Origin: CAMAUF01 sp046152925
GTDB taxonomy: Bacteria; Chloroflexota; Dehalococcoidia; Tepidiformales; Tepidiformaceae
Direction of reading: 5' to 3'
Assembly: GCA_046152925.1 (NCBI GenBank)
Contig: JBJXFX010000072.1
Coordinates: forward strand, 1-47,304
DNA: 47,304 nt
A program made the translations under genes and the position numbers. Each line of letters opens with the position of its first letter. The first letter of the stretch is position 1. Under the pieces are notes generated by a model that worked only from the letters and a program-made list of their open reading frames with translations, had not been told where the DNA came from and did not search any database. Positions 31,083 to 39,414 of this stretch are shown here, in pieces.

Positions 31083-31923
31083 GGGGCCCACGACGCCGAC
31101 ACCGGGGACGCAGGCCATCGTCCGGCTCACGGACGTCGCGGCGGGCTATGAAGGCCGGCCGGTTTTGTCGGGCGTCGACCTTGTGGTCGGCCGGGGCGAG
31201 TTCGTCGGCATCGTCGGCCCGAGCGGTTCCGGCAAGAGCACCCTCCTGAAGCTCATGCTCGGGCTCGTGCCTCTTTACGCTGGCGCGGCGCACATCGATG
31301 GCGTCGACATCGCCGGCCGCCGCCGTCCCGCCGTCGGCTATGTTCCCCAGCTCGAAACGATCGACTGGAACTTCCCGGTGACCGTCGAGGAAGTTGTCCT
31401 CATGGGCCGGGCAGTCGACTCGGGCCTCTGGCCATGGCCCCGGAAGGCTGACCGCGCCGAGATGCGCGCGCTGCTCGACCGCTTGGGCATCGGCGTCTAC
31501 GCCAAAAGCCACATCCGCAATCTCTCAGGTGGCCAACAGCAGCGGGTCTTTCTCGCGCGCGCCCTCTTCCGGAATTCGCGCCTGTTGCTCCTGGACGAGC
31601 CGACGAGCGGCGTCGACATCAAGACGCGCGACGACATCCTTCATCTCCTCGTCGACCTCAATAAAGAGGGCGTGACAGTCATCCTCTCCACCCACGAAAT
31701 CAACGCCGTCGCCGCCCACCTTCCCCGAGTCGTCTGCGTGAACCGCGGGATCGTGGCGGATGGCCCGCCGAGCCGCATCTTCACCCCCCAGGTGTTGCGG
31801 GACACCTACGGCGGCGACATGGTCGTCGTCCATCAAGACGGGATGACGCTGGTCGCCGATTCGCCCCACGTCCTCGGCGAGTTGAACGGCGTCGGCTCAC
31901 CAGCGGAGCTGCGCAATGCCTGA
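31024..31923 (+). CDS. Zinc/manganese ABC transporter ATP-binding protein
   Basis: Up to 299 residues; start uncertain. The only canonical initiators before the conserved region are TTG (31024) and CTG (31036), both within the preceding gene; the first conserved residues (IVRLTDVAAGYEG) begin at about 31117. ATPase motifs are complete: Walker A GPSGSGKST, Q-loop PQLETIDW, signature LSGGQQQRVF, Walker B LLLLDEPTSGVD, and H-loop STHE. The segment IDWNFPVTVEEVVLMGR is typical of the ZnuC/MntB/SitB group. It couples ATP hydrolysis to uptake through the permease encoded at 31916. Confidence 0.9.
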   Translation: MAARLIPCPRCQPKTPSRDRGPTTPTPGTQAIVRLTDVAAGYEGRPVLSGVDLVVGRGEFVGIVGPSGSGKSTLLKLMLGLVPLYAGAAHIDGVDIAGRRRPAVGYVPQLETIDWNFPVTVEEVVLMGRAVDSGLWPWPRKADRAEMRALLDRLGIGVYAKSHIRNLSGGQQQRVFLARALFRNSRLLLLDEPTSGVDIKTRDDILHLLVDLNKEGVTVILSTHEINAVAAHLPRVVCVNRGIVADGPPSRIFTPQVLRDTYGGDMVVVHQDGMTLVADSPHVLGELNGVGSPAELRNA

Positions 31924-32797
31924 CCTTCTGGAGCCGTTTGCGTTCGAGTTCTTCCGGCGGGCGATCGTCGCGTCGGTCCTGGTCGGCGCACTGACCGGTC
32001 TTGTCGGCGTGTTCGTCGTCCTCCGCCGGATGAGCTACATCGGCCACGGCATGTCCCACGCCGTCTTTGGCGGCGCGGTCGTCGGCTACGTCGCGGGGTT
32101 CAACTTCTACGTTGCCGCCGGGCTCTGGGGCTTCATCTCGGCCATGCTCATTAACCAGACCTCGCGCCGCCGCCAGATCGGCGCGGACGCGGCGATCGGC
32201 ATCATCACGACAGCAAGCTTCGCCCTCGGCGTCGCACTGATCTCCCGCGCGAGCAGCTTCACGCGGAACTTCGATGCGGCCCTTTTCGGCAACCTGCTCG
32301 CCGTCGGCGACTCCGACCTCTGGGTGATCGCGGGCGTCCTCGCGATGACGTCCGCCATGGTCTTCCTGCTCTATAAGCAGCTCCTCTTTCTGACCTTCGA
32401 TGTCGAAGTCGCGCCCGTCTACGGAGTGCGCGCCGGATGGGTGGATGCGGCGTTTTCCCTCGTCCTCGCGGCCACGATCATCGCCTCGATCCGGATCCTC
32501 GGAGTGACGCTGATCGCGGCCTCGCTCGTCATCCCGCCGGTCACGGCCCGCCTGATGACGGACCGCTTCGCGCGGATGCTGTTCATTTCGTCGGGGCTCG
32601 GCGCCGTGTTGGGCGGGCTCGGCCTCTACATCAGCTACTTCGCCGATATCTCGTCGGGCGCGAGCATCGTGCTGCTTTCGACCGCCTGCTTCGCCGTCAC
32701 GCTCACCGCGGTGAGCATCCGGGCGTGGTTGCGGACTGGCCGCTTCCGCCTCGCGGCCGGCGAGATCGGCGCGGCCGAGCGCGAAGCGCTCACGTAG
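31916..32797 (+). CDS. Zinc/manganese ABC transporter permease
   Basis: 293 residues; ABC-3 permease family. About eight hydrophobic segments starting at residue 14; GVFVVLRRMSYIGHGMSHAVFGGAVVGYV is the signature first half, and GVTLIAASLVIPPVTARLM the signature later helix. The stop of the ATPase overlaps by 8 bases, so the three-gene importer is one operon. No cytoplasmic extension. Metal specificity cannot be read from the permease. Confidence 0.92.
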   Translation: MPDLLEPFAFEFFRRAIVASVLVGALTGLVGVFVVLRRMSYIGHGMSHAVFGGAVVGYVAGFNFYVAAGLWGFISAMLINQTSRRRQIGADAAIGIITTASFALGVALISRASSFTRNFDAALFGNLLAVGDSDLWVIAGVLAMTSAMVFLLYKQLLFLTFDVEVAPVYGVRAGWVDAAFSLVLAATIIASIRILGVTLIAASLVIPPVTARLMTDRFARMLFISSGLGAVLGGLGLYISYFADISSGASIVLLSTACFAVTLTAVSIRAWLRTGRFRLAAGEIGAAEREALT

Positions 32798-32819
32798 CCG
32801 ACCGCGTACACTCGAACAC

Positions 32820-33656
32820 GTGGACCCTGCGCTCATCCGCCAGTTCCAGGCCGCCATCGCCGGCAAAGAGCGTGATGTCGACCTGTTCGGCGCCGTGATG
32901 CTGATCGCCCGCCTCGGGGACCCCAAAGCCGACCCCCATGCTGTCGCCCGCGAGTTGGACCTGATTGCTGAATCCGTCGCCGAATCGATCACGCCGGGCG
33001 CACGCCCCGACGAGGTCGCCCACGCGATCGACCACGAGCTCTTCGTCGTGGCCGGCTTCGCAGGCAACAGCAACCGCTATGCGGAGCCCGAGAACAGCTA
33101 CCTCGACCAAGTCATCGCGCGCCGGACGGGCATCCCGATCGCGCTCTCACTCGTCTACATGGAAGTCGCGGAGCGCGTGGGCCTGCAGTGCGATGGGATT
33201 GGCTACCCCGGACACTTCATCGTCCGCTGCGGCGACCCGGAAGACCCAATCTACGTCGACCCGTTTCATCAGGGCGTCCGGATCGACCGGGAGGAACTGC
33301 TGGCGCGGCTTCGCGGCCAGAACCTCGGCGGAGCGACCCCGGAGTCGTTCCTCTCCGCGGTCACCAGGCGCCAGATCCTGCAGCGCGTGCTCCGGAACCT
33401 CCACCTCATCTTCAGAGAGCGCCGGGATCTTGAGCGCTGGCTCTCGGTCGTGGAGATGGCGCTCTGCATCGAACCTTGGAATGCAGCGCTCGTCGGCGAA
33501 CGCGGCATGTTGCACTATCGCGCTGGGCGACACGAGCTGGCCCTCACGGACCTCCAGCGGTACGTCGAAGCCTCGTCGCCCGAGGCGCTGACGCCCGGGA
33601 CGCGGCGGTTGATCGACGAGCTGCGGCTCCAGCTGGGCCGGGGGAGAGTGGAATGA
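32820..33656 (+). CDS. SirB1-family transglutaminase-like protein
   Basis: 278 residues from GTG 32820. Signature of SirB1: YLDQVIARRTGIPIALSLVYMEVAERVGL, GIGYPGHFIVRC and YVDPFHQGVRID. The transglutaminase-like core is normally Cys-His-Asp; no Cys is present at ARRTGIPI, as in other SirB1 proteins. The C-terminal half is TPR-like helical repeats (RWLSVVEMALCIEPWNAALVGERGMLHYRAGRHELALTDLQRYVE). Function unknown; often near peptide-chain release or cell envelope genes. Its stop overlaps the start of the Crp/Fnr gene by 4 bases. Confidence 0.85.
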   Translation: MDPALIRQFQAAIAGKERDVDLFGAVMLIARLGDPKADPHAVARELDLIAESVAESITPGARPDEVAHAIDHELFVVAGFAGNSNRYAEPENSYLDQVIARRTGIPIALSLVYMEVAERVGLQCDGIGYPGHFIVRCGDPEDPIYVDPFHQGVRIDREELLARLRGQNLGGATPESFLSAVTRRQILQRVLRNLHLIFRERRDLERWLSVVEMALCIEPWNAALVGERGMLHYRAGRHELALTDLQRYVEASSPEALTPGTRRLIDELRLQLGRGRVE

Positions 33657-34420
33657 CCGACGACCTGGCCCGACAAGGCCGCGGCAAGCAAGCCTTAAAC
33701 CGCTCCATCGGCTGGTACTTGCGACAGCTCTCCCGCGTCATGAACGTCCTCACGGATGACGAGCTCGAACGCCTCGTCCCCCTGCTGAGCGAGCGCCAAT
33801 TCAAGTCCCGCCAGGTGATTTTTGCCGCTGGCGACCCCGTCGAACGGGTGTACCTCCTGCTCAAAGGCCACGTGAAGGTGTATCAGATCGCCGAAAACGG
33901 GAAGGAGATCATCCTGGACGTCGTTTCGAAAGGCGGCGTCTTCGGGGATATGGCGATCGTCGAGGACTCGGAACGCACGGCCTACGCGCAGGCGATCGAA
34001 GACACCGTGGCCGTCACCATCTCCTGGGAGGACTTTTCCCACCTCTTGCATCAGTCGCCACGGCTTGGCTTCGCCATGGCCGAGCTCATGGCCCGACGCC
34101 TCGCCCGCATGCAGCGGACGTTCATGAATCTGGTCTCGAAGCCGGTCTCCGCGCGCCTCGCCGACACGTTGGTCACCCGCGCCCAGGATGGGACGGTGCG
34201 GCTCGGGCTGACCCATCAGGAGCTCGCCCAGACGATCGGCACCAGCCGCGAGACGGTCACCGCGCTCCTCAGCCGGTTCGTCACGCTCGGTGCGCTCGCC
34301 CCGCACGGCGACGCCTACCGCGTGACCGACCGCCCGCTGCTCGACGCCATCGCGCAGGGGGCCGTCCCGGTTTCCCCGCGCCATCCGGTCACGTCCGAAC
34401 CTTCGCCGATGGTCTCCTGA
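33653..34420 (+). CDS. Crp/Fnr-family transcriptional regulator
   Basis: 255 residues from ATG 33653 (ATGA overlap, GGGGGAGAGTGGA site). Cyclic-nucleotide-binding-like domain at about 45-155: RQVIFAAGDPVERVYLLLKGHVKVYQ, GKEIILDVVSKGGVFGDMAIVED and SERTAYAQA. The RTAYAQAIEDTVA pattern has the Arg found in cAMP-binding phosphate cassettes (GDMAI...RTA), so ligand binding is possible. No Fnr-type N-terminal cysteines. C-terminal winged HTH: LTHQELAQTIGTSRETVTALLSRFVTLG, the Crp family recognition helix (SRETVTALLSRF). A perfect TGTGA-N6-TCACA site exists at 13869. Confidence 0.92.
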   Translation: MTDDLARQGRGKQALNRSIGWYLRQLSRVMNVLTDDELERLVPLLSERQFKSRQVIFAAGDPVERVYLLLKGHVKVYQIAENGKEIILDVVSKGGVFGDMAIVEDSERTAYAQAIEDTVAVTISWEDFSHLLHQSPRLGFAMAELMARRLARMQRTFMNLVSKPVSARLADTLVTRAQDGTVRLGLTHQELAQTIGTSRETVTALLSRFVTLGALAPHGDAYRVTDRPLLDAIAQGAVPVSPRHPVTSEPSPMVS

Positions 34421-34421
34421 G

Positions 34422-35114
34422 GTGTGGGCCCTTGCCCGGGGCCGCCCGCTCGTCGTGCCTGGGCGTCCCGCGCCGGCCCTCATCGCCCACGCCACCAATT
34501 CCGAGGCGCGCGCAAGCAGCGCCATTGACGCCGGCGCCGACTGGGTCGAAGTCGACATCTGGGGCCACAGCGGGGCGATCGAAGTCCGGCACGAGCGGCG
34601 GACGCCCGTGCTCCCCCTTCTCTTCGAGAAGTGGTACGTCCGCTTCCCCGGCGACACCGCCCGCCGGCTCGCCGGGATCCTAGGGGCACTCCCTCCGGAT
34701 GTCGGCGTCTTCTTCGACCTCAAAGACAACCACTCCGCGACCCGCGATGCGATTCGCAGCGTGTTTCAAGACGCGCGTGGCCGGCGGATGGCCGCGTCCT
34801 CGCAGCTCTGGCACGCGCTGCGGCCGCTCGGCGCCGCCTGTGAAGGGCTCGACCTCTTCTATTCGGTCGACTCCCCAGCCAAGCTCGACCTGCTGCTCTC
34901 CGTCATCCGCCGCGACCGCCAGGTTGCCGGTGTTTCCGCCCGCGCGAGCCTCTTGCAGGCGCCGACGGTCCGGGCGCTGCACGATTGCGGCCTGCAGGTC
35001 GTGGCTTGGACGGTCGATGACCCCGACCGGGCTGCGGAGCTCGCGCGCTGGGGCGTCGACGGGATCACCACCCACGTCCCGCGCGCCATCCGCGAAGCGC
35101 TGACCCCGTCGTGA
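34422..35114 (+). CDS. Glycerophosphodiester phosphodiesterase-like protein, atypical active site
   Basis: 230 residues from GTG 34422. GDPD barrel: ASSAIDAGADWVEVDIWGHSG (metal-binding E and D), second His in VRHER, FFDLKDN (canonical VEIK replaced by FDLK), and C-terminal VVAWTVDDPDRAAELARWGVDGITT, very typical of GDPD (TVDDPxxAxxLxxxGVDGIxTD). The first motif is IAHATNS instead of AHRG, so the usual Arg is gone, and the final D of xTxxP is H. It may have altered specificity. It follows the Crp/Fnr gene by one base and overlaps hemW. Confidence 0.75.
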   Translation: MWALARGRPLVVPGRPAPALIAHATNSEARASSAIDAGADWVEVDIWGHSGAIEVRHERRTPVLPLLFEKWYVRFPGDTARRLAGILGALPPDVGVFFDLKDNHSATRDAIRSVFQDARGRRMAASSQLWHALRPLGAACEGLDLFYSVDSPAKLDLLLSVIRRDRQVAGVSARASLLQAPTVRALHDCGLQVVAWTVDDPDRAAELARWGVDGITTHVPRAIREALTPS

Positions 35115-36277
35115 GCGGCCCTCTCGCCGTTTACGTGCACATCCCCTTCTGCACCGTGAAGTGCGGGTACTGCGACTTCAATGCGTACGCGGGCCTCGAT
35201 AGCCTGAAGACGAGCTACCGGGACGCGCTCCTCGCCGAAATCGCGGCCTGGAGCGACGTCCTGCAGGGCCGCCGGGTGACCAGCATCAGCTTTGGCGGCG
35301 GGACGCCGAGCGAGGTGCCGGTGCGAGACCTCGCCGCCGTGATCGATGCGATTCGGTCCCGCTCGGAGGTCGCTGTAGATGCCGAGGTGAGCGTGGAGGT
35401 CAATCCAGGCACCCTCGGCGCGTCGGCGATGACGGAGCTGCGGGCGGCGGGCGTGGACCGGGTCTCCTTCGGTGTCCAAAGCTTCGACCCGACCGAGCTT
35501 CGCCTGCTGGACCGGACGCATTCGCCCGAAGCGGCGGTCGCGGCAGTGTCGCTCGCCCGTGACGCTGGCTTCGCGAACGTGAGCCTCGACCTCATCTTTG
35601 GCCTGCCCGGCCAGACGGTGGAGGGCTGGGCCCGCTCGCTCGAGGCGGCGCTCGCCCTGCGGCCGGACCACGTCTCGTGTTATGCGCTGACGATCGAGGC
35701 GGGGACGCCTTTCGAGCGCCGGGTCCGCCAGGGAGCGCTGGAATCCCCGGACCCCGATGTCGCGGCCGCATGCTACGAACTTGCGGAGCGCGAGCTCGCT
35801 GTCGCGGGCTTCAGGCACTACGAGATTTCGAACTGGGCCCGCCGACACGGCTTCGAATCTCGACATAACCTGGTCTATTGGCAAGACGGCGACTACGTGG
35901 GCATCGGCGCCGGGGCGCACGGCTATCTCGCGGGCCGCCGCTACGAAAACGAGGCCCACCCGGCTGCTTACGTCGCCCGCGCGGCCTCCGGGGCAGCAGC
36001 GCCATGGGGCAGCTTCCCGCCCGCCGATGGCGCGACGGCAATGTTCGATTGGCTGGAGACGCGGCTCCGGCTGGTTGAGGGTTTCGAAGCAGCAGCCTTT
36101 GAAGCGCGCTTCGGTCGGCCGCTCGATGCGGTCGTCCCCACGGCGCTCGGCCGAGCCGAGGCCGCCGGCCTCCTCGAGCGGAAGGGCATGCGGCTCCGGC
36201 TGACGCCCGCCGGTCGCCTGCTGCACAGCGAGATCTGCGTCGAGGCGCTCCTCGAGCTGCGCGGCGAACTGCGTTAG
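35111..36277 (+). CDS. hemW: Radical-SAM haem chaperone HemW-like protein
   Basis: 388 residues from GTG 35111 (GTGA overlap). Radical-SAM CxxxCxYC motif at C14-C18-C21 (FCTVKCGYCDF); SFGGGTPSEV; EVNPGTL; RVSFGVQSFDPTELRLLDRTHS; LDLIFGLPGQT; the C-terminal part contains EISNWARRHGFESRHNLVYW and GIGAGAHG. HemW proteins bind haem and assist its transfer to respiratory enzymes; they lack the fourth cluster-binding Cys (CxF/CGC) of HemN coproporphyrinogen oxidase, as here (CDF). The stop overlaps by 4 bases with the convergent membrane protein gene. Confidence 0.9.
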   Translation: MSGPLAVYVHIPFCTVKCGYCDFNAYAGLDSLKTSYRDALLAEIAAWSDVLQGRRVTSISFGGGTPSEVPVRDLAAVIDAIRSRSEVAVDAEVSVEVNPGTLGASAMTELRAAGVDRVSFGVQSFDPTELRLLDRTHSPEAAVAAVSLARDAGFANVSLDLIFGLPGQTVEGWARSLEAALALRPDHVSCYALTIEAGTPFERRVRQGALESPDPDVAAACYELAERELAVAGFRHYEISNWARRHGFESRHNLVYWQDGDYVGIGAGAHGYLAGRRYENEAHPAAYVARAASGAAAPWGSFPPADGATAMFDWLETRLRLVEGFEAAAFEARFGRPLDAVVPTALGRAEAAGLLERKGMRLRLTPAGRLLHSEICVEALLELRGELR

Positions 36278-37671
36278 AGCGTGCGGCTGACCACGAGGCC
36301 CGCCCAGGTGGCCCCCAAAACTGCCCCAAGGCCGAGCCAGACCACCACCGCGAAGCGCGGGCCGCCCGTCACGTAGGCGATCACCGCCTTGCTTGCCGTG
36401 TTGCTCGTGAGGCCGGCGACGATCGGGAGTAATGCTTCCCCGGCGGGCACCTCGCCGCTCGCGACCAAGGCCGCCACGGCGGCCGCGGCCGCGTGGGTAT
36501 CGGCCAGGCCCGCGACCGCCGCGGAAAGGGTGAGCGCGCCTGGCCCCGCGACATCGTGGATCCAGCCCGAGGCGAGGCTCACGCCTGTCACCAAGGCGGC
36601 GAAGACGAGCGCGTCCTTGATCTCGAAAGGGCGCCGGCCGGCCGCTTCTTCGGCACGGACGCTGCTTACGCGGGCTCCGGCGATAGCGCCCGCGATGAGC
36701 GCCGCGGCCCCGCCCGCCGCTAACGGCAGGGCGAGCTCGCGCAGCACCGCACTGCTCGTCACGGCCAGGAGCCCGGCCATCTGGAGATAGGTCGCAACGG
36801 TAGAGAGCACGGCCCCCGCGACAGCTGCGCGCCGCGCTTCCGGGGCGCGCCGGGCGAGCGCACCCATGGAACCGATCGTCGCGGAGCTGCTGACGAAGCC
36901 GCCGGCCAGTCCGGCCGCGGGGAACCCGAATCGTGGCCCGACCGCTCGCGTCGCCACGTACCCCAGCCCCGAGATGACCATCACGATCACGACCAAGCGC
37001 CAAATCGCGAACGGGTTGAGCGCCTCGGCCGGGCCGTAGCCTTTGTCCGGGAGGAGCGGCAGGACCACGATGGCCGCGCCCGCAAGCACCAACGCGTCGC
37101 GCAGTTCGGTATCGGAGACGAGCCGCGTCGAAAAGAGGTGCAACGGCTCACGGAACGCGAGCAACGTCGTGAGGATCACGCCGGCCGCGGCCGAGACGGT
37201 GGGCTGATGCACAGTGAGGCCACCGAGGACCGCAATCGCGACCATCGCCACTTCGGTGGTGAGGCCGGGGTCGCGGCTGGAAGCGCGCAGGTACGACACA
37301 ACCGCCAGTGCGGCGACGCCGGCGACCGCGACGGCAAAGATAGCGGTCCCAGCCACCGCGCCCGCAAAGCCGGCGAGCGAGGCAGCGGCGAACGTCCGGA
37401 TGCCCGCGGCCTGGCGATCATCCCCCTCGCCTTTGCGCCGTTCGCGTTCGAGCCCCGCGAGGAGCCCGACGGCGAGGGCCACGGCCCCGCGTGCCAAGAT
37501 TTCGGTCGAAGAGAGGTCGTCCGTGGCACCGGCCTCCGGTTTGAGCTTCCGGCTATGGTCGCATAGACATCGGCGGCGCGGGCCGACGATCGGCGTAGCC
37601 GTGGGGGCCGCGCGGCCCTTGCCGCCCGCCCGCGAAGTCGCGACGATGAGCGGATTGAGGAGGCTCTCCAC
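36274..37671 (-). CDS. MgtC/DUF4010-family multipass membrane protein
   Basis: Up to 465 residues; the conserved part begins about residue 55 (SSTEILARGAVALAVGLLAGLERERR, MgtC-like). A GTG at 37671 opens the frame, but residues 1-52 are not membrane-like; a TTG at 37497 would start at MARGAVALAVG, though without a ribosome site. About twelve hydrophobic segments follow, with GGLTVHQPTVSAAAGVILTTLLAFREPLHLF and FGFPAAGLAGGFVSSSATIGSMGALARR as DUF4010 landmarks. The role is unknown, perhaps transport. It is divergent from the Usp gene, whose start is 3 bases away if the longest form is used. Confidence 0.75.
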   Translation of the reverse strand: MESLLNPLIVATSRAGGKGRAAPTATPIVGPRRRCLCDHSRKLKPEAGATDDLSSTEILARGAVALAVGLLAGLERERRKGEGDDRQAAGIRTFAAASLAGFAGAVAGTAIFAVAVAGVAALAVVSYLRASSRDPGLTTEVAMVAIAVLGGLTVHQPTVSAAAGVILTTLLAFREPLHLFSTRLVSDTELRDALVLAGAAIVVLPLLPDKGYGPAEALNPFAIWRLVVIVMVISGLGYVATRAVGPRFGFPAAGLAGGFVSSSATIGSMGALARRAPEARRAAVAGAVLSTVATYLQMAGLLAVTSSAVLRELALPLAAGGAAALIAGAIAGARVSSVRAEEAAGRRPFEIKDALVFAALVTGVSLASGWIHDVAGPGALTLSAAVAGLADTHAAAAAVAALVASGEVPAGEALLPIVAGLTSNTASKAVIAYVTGGPRFAVVVWLGLGAVLGATWAGLVVSRTL

Positions 37672-37673
37672 CT

Positions 37674-38519
37674 ATGGCAATCATCTCTGGCCCGATCGTG
37701 GTCCCGCTGGATGGTTCGAAGAACGCCGAAGAGGCGGTCGCCCCGGCGGCAACACTGGCGAAGGCAGCTGGCGTGGCCGTCCGCTTCGTCCACGTGCTCG
37801 ATGGTGAGCAGTTGACCACCGCGGCCGACCGTTCGCGCGCTTCCGAGATCTTCCAGGCGTACGTCGCGCGCTTGGCGGCGGCCAACGGGCTCCCCGAGGC
37901 TTCCGTGTCCAACACGGTGCTGGATGGCAACGCTGCGAAGGAGGTCATCGATTTCGCGAAAGATGCGGCGATCATCGTCCTCGCGACGCACGGCCGCTCC
38001 GGCCTCCGGGCCAGCCTGATCGGCAGCGTCGCCGACAAGATCGTGCGTGGGGCAAAGGTCCCCGTCCTCGCCATCCCGCTCGGCGGCGCCGACCCGTTCT
38101 CCGGCAAACCATTCGTGGTCGCCGTCGATGGGTCGCCAGCCTCGGAGAAGGGCCTCGCGCTTGGCCGCACCCTTGCTGGCGCCTTCACCGCAAAGGTCTG
38201 TCTCGTCCGGGCCTACAGCATCCCGCCCCCCGCCGGCATCGAGCTTGTCACCTACCCGGTCGACCTCTCGACCACGCTCAAAGAGGCCGCCGAAGAGTAT
38301 CTCGCGAAGGCGGCGCAGCCCGGCGAGTCGATCTACTGCGAGATGTCGGCCCCGGTCGACGCGATCGACGCGGTATCGAAGGCGGTCGATGCAGCGATCG
38401 TCGTCGTGACTTCGCATGGCAAAGGCTTCGCGACGCGCATCGCGCTCGGCAGCGTGACGGAGCGCGTGCTCCACACCGTGCGCCGCCCGGTGCTGGTCGT
38501 GCCCGTCTCGGCTCTCTAA
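37674..38519 (+). CDS. Tandem universal stress protein
   Basis: 281 residues. Two UspA domains: first 1-135 with VVPLDGSKNAEEAV and ATP motif THGRSGLRASLIGSVADKIV; second about 145-281 with FVVAVDGSPASEKGL and SHGKGFATRIALGSVTERVL, both keeping the G-x2-G-x9-G-(S/T) ATP-binding pattern. Tandem forms are cytoplasmic ATP-binding stress proteins. GAGGAGG (37656-37662) stands upstream of ATG 37674. It is monocistronic and divergent from the DUF4010 gene. Confidence 0.93.
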   Translation: MAIISGPIVVPLDGSKNAEEAVAPAATLAKAAGVAVRFVHVLDGEQLTTAADRSRASEIFQAYVARLAAANGLPEASVSNTVLDGNAAKEVIDFAKDAAIIVLATHGRSGLRASLIGSVADKIVRGAKVPVLAIPLGGADPFSGKPFVVAVDGSPASEKGLALGRTLAGAFTAKVCLVRAYSIPPPAGIELVTYPVDLSTTLKEAAEEYLAKAAQPGESIYCEMSAPVDAIDAVSKAVDAAIVVVTSHGKGFATRIALGSVTERVLHTVRRPVLVVPVSAL

Positions 38520-38561
38520 CCTGAGCGCGGCCGCGTGGGCAGGGCATTCGGGCTGTCCGTC

Positions 38562-38981
38562 TCACGCCGGGTGCTTCGTTCGCGCGGCTGGCGCGGCGGT
38601 GCCAGGTGTTTCAGCCTTTGCCAGCAAGCTGATCATCCCATCCGCGATGGCCATATCCACAAGCCCGCCCTTGCCCTTCGCCTGCTCGAACTGCGCCGGC
38701 GTGAGGCCGCATGGCTGGAGGTCGACCGGCCCATCCCAGAAGGGCTCGATGAGCAGCCAGCTCTCCCAGGGCTTGAGGCCCGCGAACCGGTCGCTCACCA
38801 CGATGAGATCCAGGTCGCTGCCCCGGTGCCAATCGGTGCGTGCCCGCGACCCGAAGAGATAGACCGCTGTCGCGCTCAACTCGCGATGTACGCACTCAGC
38901 CAGCCGGGAGGCCGCTTCGAGAGCAGACTGCTGTTCGGCCACGGCTTCCGCCCTTATGAGGGAAGCTGGCTTGAGCACCAT
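38562..38981 (-). CDS. MNT-type nucleotidyltransferase (antitoxin-like)
   Basis: 139 residues. Minimal nucleotidyltransferase: GSRARTDWHRGSDLDLIVVS carries the GSx10DxD motif with both metal-binding Asp residues; LLIEPFWDGPVDLQPCGLTPAQF supplies the third acid (VDL). The MNT domain of MNT/HEPN pairs AMPylates or otherwise neutralises the HEPN RNase toxin. It overlaps the HEPN gene by 28 bases and lies downstream of it. Confidence 0.85.
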   Translation of the reverse strand: MVLKPASLIRAEAVAEQQSALEAASRLAECVHRELSATAVYLFGSRARTDWHRGSDLDLIVVSDRFAGLKPWESWLLIEPFWDGPVDLQPCGLTPAQFEQAKGKGGLVDMAIADGMISLLAKAETPGTAAPAARTKHPA

Positions 38982-39337
38982 TCCAGCACCTCTTCTGCGA
39001 ACGAAACGAAGTCGCTCGCTATCTGGAAACTGTAGTTGCCTGCCGGGTCGCCGTTCGCGGCGTCCGGATACCGGCTCGCCGCGTAGTGAGGATTCAGGCG
39101 CCGACAGCCCTCCACCATCGCGGCCGAGGCATTCAGTCCTGTGGCGAGATCGGGCAAGTTATGCGTTCTGGGTGGCAGCTCGCCGGTCTGCGCCGCCCAG
39201 AGCGCATTCAGGGCTTCCTCCGCCGTCTGGTGGGCATGAAAGACGGCTGAGTCGAACTCGCCCTCCTTGAGGGTCAGCCGAGCGACTCGGACGTCGCGCC
39301 GGGCCGTCCGCATCCAGTTGCCGAACTCCTGCCCCAT
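38954..39337 (-). CDS. HEPN-domain protein (toxin-like)
   Basis: 127 residues. PF05168-type HEPN: NWMRTARRDVRVARLTLKEGEFDSAVFHAHQTAEEALNALWAAQTGELPPRTHNLPDLATG. The RTHNL element and the YAASRYPDAANGDP segment are characteristic. The R-x4-6-H RNase motif of other HEPN toxins is not obvious, so catalytic function is unsure. First gene of the pair with the MNT gene, probably one regulated operon. Confidence 0.85.
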   Translation of the reverse strand: MGQEFGNWMRTARRDVRVARLTLKEGEFDSAVFHAHQTAEEALNALWAAQTGELPPRTHNLPDLATGLNASAAMVEGCRRLNPHYAASRYPDAANGDPAGNYSFQIASDFVSFAEEVLEWCSSQLPS

Positions 39338-39414
39338 CCTTCCATCTTAGCCGAGCCCGAAGCGCCAGCACCGCTAGAATAGCTTCCGCAGACGCCCGCG
39401 AAAGGCCAATCGAG

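Noticed and set aside
34859..37003. Long minus-strand frame (714 codons) under GDPD, hemW and the DUF4010 gene
   Set aside because: Crosses two certain plus-strand genes and overlaps the DUF4010 gene in another frame; composition typical of an antisense shadow.
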